DNA of 12,395 nt from JBMNKL01 sp050261495 (GTDB lineage: Bacteria; Bacillota; Clostridia; Acetivibrionales; DTU013): NCBI GenBank assembly GCA_050261495.1, contig JBLNDI010000122.1, positions 1 through 12,395 of the forward strand, given 5' to 3'. Below, piece by piece: positions 6,505-12,395 of the stretch. Numbering within the stretch: the first letter of the stretch is position 1; every line of letters starts with the position of its first letter. The translations under genes and the position numbers were made by a program. The notes below the pieces were generated by a model, which was not told where the DNA came from, searched no databases, and was given only the letters and a program-made list of their open reading frames with translations.

Positions 6505-6620
6505 TTTATGCAACCAACTTTATGCAGCTTTTACGCAGCCGACTTTATGCAGTCTTTTCACAGCCAGCTTACGCAACCAAGTTTGTGTAGCCAGGTTTAT
6601 GTAACCAACTTTATGTAACC
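6505..6620. repeat. Second degenerate tandem array, about nine units of 10-15 bp
   Basis: It starts 2 nt after the clpB stop. Units begin at 6505, 6519, 6529, 6544, 6555, 6569, 6582, 6596 and 6610. The full form is TTTATGCAACCAAC (6505) or TTTATGTAACCAAC (6596). Others are TTTATGCAGC, TTTTACGCAGCCGAC, TTTTCACAGCCAGC and TTTGTGTAGCCAGG. Long (13-15) and short (10-11) units partly alternate, suggesting a higher-order repeat of about 25 bp. No ORF crosses it with a ribosome binding site. It is unrelated in sequence to the array at 2698-2828. Confidence 0.8.
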
Positions 6621-6627
6621 TTTTGGG

Positions 6628-6657
6628 CTGGTAATGCATAAGCTATACCAGGCTTTT
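6628..6657 (+). terminator. Weak hairpin between clpB and the repeat protein gene
   Basis: CTGGTA (6628-6633) pairs with TACCAG (6646-6651) across a 12-nt loop, followed by GCTTTT. It could be the clpB terminator, but the stem is only 6 bp and the T-tract abuts the next gene's ribosome binding site (6658-6664), so a role in translation of that gene is equally possible. Confidence 0.25.
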
Positions 6658-6673
6658 AAAGGAGTGGTATAGC

Positions 6674-7261
6674 ATGCAGGAATATTATATTGTCCGCCAG
6701 CCTCAGCCTCCTGCTGCCGGAGGCATGGATGGCATGGAAATCCCGTTTCAGCAGATGCAGTTCATGCCGCCAGGCCAGGTGCCGGGCTTTGTTCCCCAGG
6801 GGCCGGGTTTTTCGCCGGGGCAGGGACAGGGCTTCGGACCGGGGCAGGGTTTTGGACCGGGACAGGGGCAGGGCTTCGGACCAGGACAGGGCTTTGGTTT
6901 TGGGATAGGTTTTCCGCCGGGGCAAATACCGGGTTTTCCGCCGGGCCAGGTACCAGGTTTTCCGCCGGGGCAAGTACCAGGCGGGGGTGTTGGCATGGGG
7001 CCGCCATTGGGGCGCCCGCCGCAATTCATTCCTTCACTGGCTGCAGCACAGCAGACTGCGGGAGTATTGGCGGTTGATCCCGGCGCGATAAGGCCATGCC
7101 GGTTCAGGTTTGTATACCTGTGGCTTGATACCGGGCAGCAGTTCTGGGCATGGCTTGTATTTGTCGGGAGACGGTCCGTTTCGGGATGGAGATGGACCGG
7201 GTTTAACTGGGTTTTCTTCGGAGTGGACCTGGATAGGATATCGGCGTTTGTATGCTTCTGA
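6674..7261 (+). CDS. Gly/Pro/Gln-rich repeat protein with Trp-rich C-terminal domain
   Basis: The 195-residue product begins after a good Shine-Dalgarno site (AAAGGAG, 9 nt spacing). Residues 31-110 are low-complexity repeats, first GPGQGQGFG/GPGQGF and then PPGQ(I/V)PGF. Residues about 137-195 are different: an aromatic, basic segment (IRPCRFRFVYLW, FWAWLVFVGRRS, GWRWTGFNWVFFGVDL, ending SAFVCF) with cysteines at 142 and 194. I recall uncharacterised proteins of Bacillus and Clostridium ending in a similar 'IRPC.YR..Y.W ... GYRW.GF.W' segment after a variable Gly/Pro-rich region, which argues that the frame is intact; this recollection is unverified. There is no signal peptide or clear membrane span. 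The role is unknown; a spore-coat or surface structural role is only a guess from composition. Confidence 0.75.
   Translation: MQEYYIVRQPQPPAAGGMDGMEIPFQQMQFMPPGQVPGFVPQGPGFSPGQGQGFGPGQGFGPGQGQGFGPGQGFGFGIGFPPGQIPGFPPGQVPGFPPGQVPGGGVGMGPPLGRPPQFIPSLAAAQQTAGVLAVDPGAIRPCRFRFVYLWLDTGQQFWAWLVFVGRRSVSGWRWTGFNWVFFGVDLDRISAFVCF
6815..6898 (+). repeat. In-gene tandem repeat, 24-18-24-18 bp
   Basis: Four adjacent units within the repeat protein gene (6815-6838, 6839-6856, 6857-6880, 6881-6898) each begin CCGGGGCAGGG or a close variant and end TTCGGA/TTTGGA/TTTGGT. They encode alternating PGQGQGFG and PGQGFG. All lengths are multiples of three, so changes in copy number keep the frame. Confidence 0.8.
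6910..6981 (+). repeat. In-gene tandem repeat, 3 x 24 bp
   Basis: Three consecutive 24-bp units (6910-6933, 6934-6957, 6958-6981) each begin TTTTCCGCCGGG and end TACCGGG or TACCAGG. They encode FPPGQIPG and FPPGQVPG (twice). A diverged copy at 6761-6787 encodes MPPGQVPG, so this unit type flanks the Gly-Gln repeats on both sides. Confidence 0.8.
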
Positions 7262-7266
7262 ACGGA

Positions 7267-9183
7267 TTATCTTATCGCCCTTACACGCAGGGAGTTCAGG
7301 ACGGACAACAAGGTCACGCCGACATCGGCAAACACCGCTTCCCACATTGCAGAAAGTCCCAGTGTTCCCATAAACAGCACCAGCGCTTTTACGGAGATGG
7401 CAAAAACTATGTTCTGAACTGCAATCTTATGAGTTGCAGCCGCGATTTTCAACGCTTCGGTTATCTTAGACGGCTCGTCGGTCATTAGTACTATGTCTGA
7501 AGCCTCTATTGCCGCGTCGGAACCGATGCCTCCCATGGATATGCCTATATCGGCCGAAGCGAGGACAGGAGCGTCGTTGATGCCATCTCCTATAAATATG
7601 GTCTTGCCTTTTGCCGATTTTTTGATTTTTTCCAGCCATTCCGCCTTTTGGTGCGGCAGCAGGCCAAAATGAACTTCATCAATTCCGAGTTGGCTTGCTA
7701 TGGCTTCTGCCGGCTGTTTTGCATCGCCGGTCAGAAGGATTACCCTGCCGACTCCTGATTTCTTCAGTTCGGTTATTGCTTTCCCGGCGTCCTTTTTCAG
7801 CTTATCCGATACGCTGATCCAGCCCATGTATTCACGATCCACCGATACATGTATAACGGTGCCTTCCAAAACGCCTGTATCCTCCGCTTCCGGGCGGATA
7901 CCGAAACTTTCGAGGTACTCCATGTTTCCTGCAATGACCGTTTTTCCGCATATTGCCACTTTAACGCCTTTTCCGGCAGTTTCTTCAAAGGCGGTAATCA
8001 AGGAAGTATCGATGTTTCCCTCATATGATTCAACGATTGACCGGGCGATCGGGTGGGTCGAATTTGCTTCGGCGTATGCCGCGTACTCCAGCAGTTCTGC
8101 CTCGGTGCATCCTGCCGCCCTCAGTCCGGATACGCTGAACGATCCTTCCGTTAGCGTGCCCGTCTTGTCGAAAACAACCGTATCAACTTTATTCAACGCT
8201 TCAAGGTAATTGCCGCCCTTTACAAGTATTCCTCCCGAAGATGCCCTGCCAATGCCGGCAAAAAACGTGAGGGGTATGGAGACCACCAGCGCGCAGGGGC
8301 ACGAGATGACGAGGAATATCATTGCCCTGTAAAGCCATGTTTTAAAATCCATGCTTCCTGTCGCCAGCGGCGGAAGGACTGCAACCAGGAAGGCTGCGGC
8401 GATTACCGCAGGAGTATAATACCCGGCAAACCGGCTTATAAAGGTTTCCAGCGGCGCTTTCCTCGCTGCCGCGTCTTCCACAAGCTCGAGTATACGCGTT
8501 ACGGCAGACTGTTTTAAAGTGTTTAAAGCTTTAAGGATAAGGAGGCCTGTTTTGTTAATAGCTCCTCCAAGCACCTGCGTTCCGGGTTCTGCTGTCAGCG
8601 GCATCGATTCGCCTGTGAGCGGGGAGACGTCGATCAGCGATTCGCCTTCCATAACCGTGCTGTCTACCGGAATACGTTCCCCCGGCTTAACCCGGATGAT
8701 ATCTCCTGCTTTTACCATCTCGGGATTTACTTCGATGAACCCGTTCTCAGTTTTTACGGAAGCAGTTTCAGGTTTAAGATTCACAAGGGCGGCGATTGTT
8801 TTCCTGGAATGCCTGACAGCTTTGTTTTCCAGTATAATTCCTAGCTTGTAAAACAGCATTACAGCGGCAGCTTCCTCGTATTGTCCGGTTATAAATGCCC
8901 CGATGGATGCCGCGGTCATCAGCAGGTTTTCATCAAAAACCCGGCCCTTTACCAGGTTTGATACAGCCTTTCGCAACACGCCAAAACCAGCGCCCAGCCA
9001 GGATACCATAAATAATACGAGGGAAAGGGTTCCGCCGGCTGCAAACCCCACGGCAAACAGAACAATACTTGCGATCATGCCCGCCAGATCCGGGTTAATT
9101 GTGAACTTGGTCCGGGAATATGACTCCGGTCCGCAGCATCCGGCGCAATTTATATTATTTGCTTTGATTGTTTTCTCGTTCAT
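7267..9183 (-). CDS. cadA: P1B-type heavy-metal ATPase (Zn/Cd/Pb exporter)
   Basis: The 638-residue membrane ATPase exports divalent soft metals. Motifs: TGES (190-193, actuator), CPC in the transport path (SCPCAL, 294-299), phosphorylation site DKTGT (339-343), P1B-specific HP (377-378), and GDGINDAP (532-539). The last membrane segments carry Lys599 and Asp620 in WEAVFADVGVTLLSVLNSLR, the pattern of the ZntA/CadA (P1B-2, Zn2+/Cd2+/Pb2+) branch rather than copper pumps. The usual N-terminal heavy-metal-associated domain is missing; only a short NCAGCC motif (12-17) remains ahead of the first membrane helix. The start is the ATG at 9181-9183 (complement), preceded by AAAGGGG with 7 nt spacing. 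A longer frame to 9279 begins inside the -35 box and is rejected. The gene converges on the repeat protein gene with 5 bp between stops. Confidence 0.92.
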   Translation of the reverse strand: MNEKTIKANNINCAGCCGPESYSRTKFTINPDLAGMIASIVLFAVGFAAGGTLSLVLFMVSWLGAGFGVLRKAVSNLVKGRVFDENLLMTAASIGAFITGQYEEAAAVMLFYKLGIILENKAVRHSRKTIAALVNLKPETASVKTENGFIEVNPEMVKAGDIIRVKPGERIPVDSTVMEGESLIDVSPLTGESMPLTAEPGTQVLGGAINKTGLLILKALNTLKQSAVTRILELVEDAAARKAPLETFISRFAGYYTPAVIAAAFLVAVLPPLATGSMDFKTWLYRAMIFLVISCPCALVVSIPLTFFAGIGRASSGGILVKGGNYLEALNKVDTVVFDKTGTLTEGSFSVSGLRAAGCTEAELLEYAAYAEANSTHPIARSIVESYEGNIDTSLITAFEETAGKGVKVAICGKTVIAGNMEYLESFGIRPEAEDTGVLEGTVIHVSVDREYMGWISVSDKLKKDAGKAITELKKSGVGRVILLTGDAKQPAEAIASQLGIDEVHFGLLPHQKAEWLEKIKKSAKGKTIFIGDGINDAPVLASADIGISMGGIGSDAAIEASDIVLMTDEPSKITEALKIAAATHKIAVQNIVFAISVKALVLFMGTLGLSAMWEAVFADVGVTLLSVLNSLRVRAIR

Positions 9184-9222
9184 GAAGTAGCCCCTTTCAC
9201 CATACAATTCATAATATAAACA

Positions 9223-9241
9223 ATTGAACATACATTCATAT
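9223..9241 (-). promoter_or_regulatory. Candidate ArsR/SmtB-type metal-responsive operator
   Basis: On the minus strand ATATGAATGTATGTTCAAT forms an imperfect dyad (ATGAA...TTCAA/T) resembling ArsR/SmtB-family (CzrA/CadC-like) operators. It lies just downstream of the predicted start of the ATPase transcript. A partial direct copy of the plus-strand word CATACATTCATA (9229-9240) occurs at 9201-9213 as CATACAATTCATA. No regulator gene is adjacent, so the binder would be encoded elsewhere. Confidence 0.5.
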
Positions 9242-9250
9242 GTTACTATA

Positions 9251-9279
9251 ATAATAATGCAGACTATGTAAACTGTCAA
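9251..9279 (-). promoter_or_regulatory. Sigma-A promoter of the metal ATPase
   Basis: On the minus strand a perfect TTGACA (9274-9279) is followed after exactly 17 bp by TATTAT (9251-9256). The predicted transcription start near 9244 lies about 60 nt before the ATG and directly next to the dyad at 9223-9241. Confidence 0.8.
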
Positions 9280-9318
9280 GATAAAAATAAAAAAGTCTAA
9301 ACGAGATATGCATGTTGA

Positions 9319-9402
9319 AATTATTCCGTTGCCAACTTTGAACTTAAGCCATGCATCGGCTGCGGAGAATGTTACTGCCAGGATAAATGTAAAAATGACT
9401 AA
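9319..9402 (+). other. Start-less cysteine-rich reading frame, possible gene remnant
   Basis: The frame from 9319 to the TAA at 9400-9402 reads ...NFELKPCIGCGECYCQDKCKND, with five cysteines in 13 residues (CIGCGECYCQDKC). It has no ATG/GTG/TTG start between the upstream stop (9316-9318) and the cysteines. A different frame begins ATG TTG AAA TTA TTC at 9312 but stops at 9341, so a frameshifted small metal- or cluster-binding protein is possible. Chance is also possible. Confidence 0.25.
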
Positions 9403-9469
9403 TAAGTCCTATTCGGAACAATAATTTGCCAATTTCGTCTTTATCAATGTGCAGATGATTTAATAAATA

Positions 9470-9499
9470 TTGATATGGCGGATAACAAACCGATATAGT
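9470..9499 (+). promoter_or_regulatory. Candidate promoter for the lipoprotein gene
   Basis: TTGATA (9470-9475) and TATAGT (9494-9499) are 18 bp apart, about 100 nt before the lipoprotein start. The region is AT-rich, so chance matches are possible. Confidence 0.4.
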
Positions 9500-9512
9500 G
9501 TTTAGATATAGA

Positions 9513-9556
9513 TTGATAAGCCTTCGGCATATGCTTGATAAGCTGGCGGCATATGT
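9513..9556. repeat. Two 22-bp tandem direct repeats
   Basis: Adjacent units at 9513-9534 and 9535-9556 both begin TTGATAAGC and end CGGCATATG followed by C or T. They differ at four positions. A looser related stretch (TTGATATGGCGGATA) begins at 9470. The repeats lie between the candidate promoter and the ribosome binding site of the lipoprotein gene. Confidence 0.75.
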
Positions 9557-9597
9557 ACTATAGATTTGCAAATAATAAGGGGATGAGGTTCGGAAAC

Positions 9598-11553
9598 ATG
9601 AAAAAAACCGTTTACAGGGGCTTGGCGCTTTCATTATTCATTATATTGGCTTTAACAGCTTCGTCATGCGCAGAAAATAATAAAGATGTCCTGCCGGGAG
9701 AATCGGGCAGCATAACAGGCCAGGCGACACGGGAAACAGCAACGGATCCGTCAAGGCCGGATAAGGCCGGCGCACAGGGAGGGACTTCCGGGAGTGACAG
9801 CCTGGAGGAGGCTTCCGGGACAAAAGGCCTGGCGGAGCTTTCCGAAGCTGATAATCCGGCTGCTGATTCCAATATTGAAAAACTAAAGTCTCTTGAAAAA
9901 GCTTTCCTGGCTTCAGATTTTTACCGGGAGAAACAAATGATACCATTAACCGTTAGCGGTGATCATAAATATATCATTGCTTACAGGGTCTCGGATGAAA
10001 GCCCTGAAAAGGAGAATGAGCTTATCCTGGTCGGCATGCCCAGGCAAACGGTGGATTTGTACCTGGTGGACCTGGACGGTAACAAGGCGCAAAAAGCAGG
10101 GAGTACGGGGTTTATAATAAGCCATGCCTGGTCGGAGGACGGCAAGCTTTTATCCCTGGTTTCATATGAATCGGTCACGATTCTGAACGTTGCCGCAGGC
10201 CGTTTGAAAGAAGTCCCCGCAAAGTATGAAACAGGAAGAATATATAATACCAACTGGGAGCCGGATAACCGCACCCTGAATATCCACCTGGACACGGTGG
10301 CGAATTATTATTCTTTTGACTCGGTTTCGGGGAAAATGCTGAAGACAAGGGGCGGTTTTTCCGAAGGCGATGAAGTTTACCGCGGAATGGCAGGAGATAA
10401 GATATTGCTTAGTAAAGGCAAACGGGTAGGCGTGGCAGAGGACCTCTATATAAGATCAGGGAAGGAGGAGGCCGAAAAGCTGCTGTTTACCGATGATGTT
10501 GTCATACATGATATAAACCAGGACCGGATACTTGTTTGTCGTGATAACTACAGTTCAACAAATCGTCCCGGATATGTGCTGGAAGACTATGATACACGTA
10601 CCGGGAACAGCAGGATTATATACGGCGGGGAGAACAACCAGGACGCAGGGAAGATATTTAAAGCATCATACCTTAAAACTACGGGAGATATCATCTATAC
10701 GACATTTGAAACGGATGAAAACGGTGTGAAATACCATATGGCGCGTATCGGCCCGGACGGGAAAAAGTCGGAAATCAGCGTGCCTTCGCCCCTGTATACC
10801 GTTACACCGGGGGAGAGCATCCTGCATTTCGCCGCATTCAAAGACGGGGACCCCTGTTTTATGGATACCGCGAGTTTTCAATTTGCCGGCGAAGCAGAAG
10901 CCAGGGAATTTAAAAATAAGGAAATCCGGGATTTGATGTACCGCGCTCTCGATATCTACAGTTCCGACGAGCCTGATATCGCAAAAATCAGGCAGGTTTT
11001 CGTCAATACGTACGACGATATTCCCCAGGAAGCCCTCGAAAATATTTTGCTTGAATTGGAAACCCCGGGATACTGGAAATATATCAAGCCGGAGATCGGA
11101 AAAGATTTAACCATGACGTTAAAGTACAGGGACAACAGCAGCGCTGCGTCCGTCACGCTGAACCAGTTTTTCAGGGGTCCGTATGAATTGGTGAAAAGAG
11201 AAGGCAGGTGGTATGTCACCGGGTTTTCCACCTGGCCGGACAGCAAGGAGAGAGACGACGTTTACAAGGCCTGCAAACAATATATTGATGAAACGATTAA
11301 AGCCGGAAAAGCCGGTGATGTGTTTACAACGGATTTCTCAAGGATAGATGCGGGAGAAATAGAATTCTGGGCAATGAGTGACCCGCACAGGGCTGTATTC
11401 CCCTATGCCACCGAAGCAAGGGTGAAGATAATTGCAACACGAGATGACGGGTCAACTGAAAAGTATATGGCGCATTTTTCAAGGAAGGATACCGGCGGCA
11501 AGTGGAAGTGCATAAGCCTGGGGAAGCTGTCGTCAAGCCTGTTCCCCAGGTAA
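9598..11553 (+). CDS. Uncharacterised lipoprotein, possible beta-propeller
   Basis: The 651-residue product starts with a lipoprotein signal peptide: MKK, a hydrophobic core (8-20), and a lipobox-like ASSC placing the lipidated Cys at 24, so it should be anchored outside the membrane. A Gly/Ser/Glu-rich linker runs to about residue 95. The middle region (about 100-440) contains repeating beta-strand units such as VDLYLVDLDGNKAQ, ISHAWSEDGKLLSLV and YNTNWEPDNRTLNIHL, reminiscent of TolB/WD-like propeller blades. The C-terminal part (about 445-651) is alpha/beta without a family I recognise. The ATG at 9598 is preferred: GAGG at 9585-9588 is 9 nt upstream. An ATG at 9583 lies right against the AAGGGG, and a TTG at 9535 would bury the signal peptide. 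It appears monocistronic. Confidence 0.85.
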   Translation: MKKTVYRGLALSLFIILALTASSCAENNKDVLPGESGSITGQATRETATDPSRPDKAGAQGGTSGSDSLEEASGTKGLAELSEADNPAADSNIEKLKSLEKAFLASDFYREKQMIPLTVSGDHKYIIAYRVSDESPEKENELILVGMPRQTVDLYLVDLDGNKAQKAGSTGFIISHAWSEDGKLLSLVSYESVTILNVAAGRLKEVPAKYETGRIYNTNWEPDNRTLNIHLDTVANYYSFDSVSGKMLKTRGGFSEGDEVYRGMAGDKILLSKGKRVGVAEDLYIRSGKEEAEKLLFTDDVVIHDINQDRILVCRDNYSSTNRPGYVLEDYDTRTGNSRIIYGGENNQDAGKIFKASYLKTTGDIIYTTFETDENGVKYHMARIGPDGKKSEISVPSPLYTVTPGESILHFAAFKDGDPCFMDTASFQFAGEAEAREFKNKEIRDLMYRALDIYSSDEPDIAKIRQVFVNTYDDIPQEALENILLELETPGYWKYIKPEIGKDLTMTLKYRDNSSAASVTLNQFFRGPYELVKREGRWYVTGFSTWPDSKERDDVYKACKQYIDETIKAGKAGDVFTTDFSRIDAGEIEFWAMSDPHRAVFPYATEARVKIIATRDDGSTEKYMAHFSRKDTGGKWKCISLGKLSSSLFPR

Positions 11554-11572
11554 TGTGCATATACGGCCGTTT

Positions 11573-11604
11573 CCGGCATATTACCATAATGCCGGGCATG
11601 TTTT
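11573..11604 (+). terminator. Candidate terminator after the lipoprotein gene
   Basis: CCGGCAT (11573-11579) pairs perfectly with ATGCCGG (11589-11595) across a 9-nt loop, 20 nt after the lipoprotein stop. TTTT follows after GCATG, so the T-tract is short and displaced by five bases. Confidence 0.35.
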
Positions 11605-11621
11605 GACAGCGCCAAAAGATA

Positions 11622-11651
11622 TGCCATAGTGCATATATAGCATGTATGGCA
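11622..11651 (-). terminator. Candidate terminator hairpin for lemA
   Basis: TGCCATA (11622-11628) and TATGGCA (11645-11651) form a perfect 7-bp stem, with a further TGC/GCA pairing inside the loop. On the minus strand, leaving lemA, it is followed by TATCTTTT. It is 100 nt beyond the lemA stop, and the T-tract is imperfect. Confidence 0.3.
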
Positions 11652-11751
11652 AATGGAACGAGTGCGTCATTATTAATCAGCATGGCAGCACGATAGCAAC
11701 ACGCCGGGTTTGCACGGAGGCTGAGAACCGCGCCATTTATAATCAGAAGAC

Positions 11752-12318
11752 CTAGAATTTAATCTGCGGGTTTTTTGCCTCATCCTCGTCTATTGTAAAG
11801 AAAGGCTCTTCCGTGAAGTTGAACCGGTTTGCCAATATGTTGGCCGGAAACATCTGCACCGCGTTGTTGTATTCCATTACCACGTCGTTGTAAAACTGGC
11901 GGGCGAACATGATTTTGTCCTCCGTCTTGGAGAGCTCGCGCTGAAGCTCCTGGAAATTCTCATTGGCTTTCAGTTCCGGGTATGCCTCGGCTACGGCCAG
12001 GAGCCTGTTCAACCCTTGTGTCAGTTCGCCGCTTGCTTTTATAACATCCTGGTGGGAACCGGCGGACATGTAGTTGTTCCTTGCCTGCATGACAGCCTCC
12101 AATGTCTGCCTTTCATGCGCGGCATAGCCTTTGACCGTTTCAAGCAAATTTGGTATCAGGTCAAATCTTCTTTTCAGCTGCACATCTATCTGGCTCCATG
12201 CGTTAGCCACCTTGTTGCGCTTGCTGACCAGGCCGTTGTAAGCTGCAATTGTGAAAATTGCGAGAGCCAGTACGAACAAAACCAGGAGCATTATAAGTTT
12301 TACGAAAATAGGTACCAT
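11752..12318 (-). CDS. lemA: LemA family protein
   Basis: The 188-residue protein has an N-terminal membrane helix (about 5-26) followed by the family hallmark YNGLVSKRNKV...AWSQIDVQLKRRFDLIPNLLETVKGYAAHE (27-69), then long amphipathic helices. The length and architecture match LemA, whose members have a helical-bundle domain outside or near the membrane. The biochemical function of the family is not well established. The start is clear: AAGGAGG lies about 8 nt before the ATG (complement of 12316-12318). In many bacteria lemA is paired with a TPM-domain or M48 peptidase gene; the usual partner would lie downstream, but here the next gene in that direction is the oppositely oriented lipoprotein, so lemA appears to end its transcription unit. 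Confidence 0.93.
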   Translation of the reverse strand: MVPIFVKLIMLLVLFVLALAIFTIAAYNGLVSKRNKVANAWSQIDVQLKRRFDLIPNLLETVKGYAAHERQTLEAVMQARNNYMSAGSHQDVIKASGELTQGLNRLLAVAEAYPELKANENFQELQRELSKTEDKIMFARQFYNDVVMEYNNAVQMFPANILANRFNFTEEPFFTIDEDEAKNPQIKF

Positions 12319-12341
12319 TCATATATCCTCCTTGATCATTA

Positions 12342-12347
12342 ATTATA
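12342..12347 (-). promoter_or_regulatory. Possible -10 box upstream of lemA
   Basis: A perfect TATAAT on the minus strand lies 24 nt before the lemA ATG, inside TATATATAAT. No good -35 sequence sits at 16-18 bp, and the implied 5' leader would be very short, so this is tentative. Confidence 0.2.
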
Positions 12348-12395
12348 TATACCGGCTGAACCGGGAATTATCACGTTTTTCATCAGGATGCTCAC

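Noticed and set aside
6505..6620. tRNA, riboswitch or CRISPR in the clpB downstream spacer
   Set aside because: The region is explained by short tandem units; no cloverleaf, conserved riboswitch core or spacer pattern is visible.
7110..7373. Alternative frame suggesting a frameshift in the repeat protein gene
   Set aside because: The original frame continues into an aromatic domain with even, protein-like composition that stops cleanly. The alternative lacks a ribosome binding site and runs antisense into the ATPase gene.
9184..9279. N-terminal extension of the metal ATPase to a TTG at 9279
   Set aside because: That TTG is part of the -35 box TTGACA, and the extension would span the -10 box and operator. 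The ATG at 9183 (complement) has a good ribosome binding site and gives a normal ATPase start.
9308..9424. 38-codon plus-strand frame starting at ATG 9308
   Set aside because: It has no ribosome binding site and no recognisable features.
9535..9597. Earlier starts (TTG 9535, ATG 9583) for the lipoprotein
   Set aside because: The first would lie in the 22-bp repeat and place residues ahead of the lipoprotein signal; the second abuts the purine-rich site with no spacing.

Overview
The window looks like chromosomal DNA from a Gram-positive bacterium of the Firmicutes, most likely a clostridium. The evidence is a perfect CtsR-type heat-shock operator, strong Shine-Dalgarno sites (AAGGAGG-like) before nearly every gene, sigma-A-like promoters, heavy use of AGG and ATA codons, and a LysM/PP2C-type membrane protein. 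I cannot name the genus. No rRNA, tRNA, CRISPR array, transposase or phage gene is visible.

Layout, left to right. (1) A 5'-truncated membrane protein (3-1121, +) has a degenerate PP2C phosphatase-like domain, one membrane span and a C-terminal LysM domain. It converges on a 65-residue coiled-coil protein (1141-1338, -). (2) A ~500 bp spacer with a decayed tandem repeat leads to a class I SAM methyltransferase (1835-2572, +). (3) The core is a heat-shock operon: a sigma-A promoter (2608-2635), a CtsR box (2647-2663), a ~200 nt leader made of about ten degenerate 13-bp repeats, a 13-codon leader ORF whose stop overlaps the next start (ATGA), a zinc-finger-less DnaJ/CbpA-like co-chaperone (2877-3830) and the disaggregase ClpB (3906-6503). 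(4) After clpB comes a second degenerate tandem array of a different sequence (6505-6620), then a Gly/Pro/Gln-rich repeat protein with a Trp-rich C-terminal domain (6674-7261, +). (5) Converging on it with only 5 bp between stops is a P1B-type Zn/Cd/Pb-exporting ATPase (7267-9183, -). It has a textbook promoter and an ArsR/SmtB-like operator, but no adjacent regulator. (6) A ~400 bp spacer precedes an uncharacterised lipoprotein (9598-11553, +). (7) The window ends with a LemA-family protein (11752-12318, -).

How the genes work together: the J-domain protein and ClpB, under one CtsR-controlled promoter, form a protein-disaggregation module that would work with DnaK encoded elsewhere. The metal ATPase is an independent, metal-responsive unit. 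The LysM protein, the lipoprotein and LemA are envelope proteins with no visible functional link.

The most unusual aspects are the repeat-filled leader with a translationally coupled mini-ORF ahead of the chaperone genes; the recurrence of unrelated, decayed short tandem repeats in at least four separate spacers; the apparent loss of PP2C catalytic residues in the LysM protein; and the repeat protein with a conserved-looking aromatic C-terminus.
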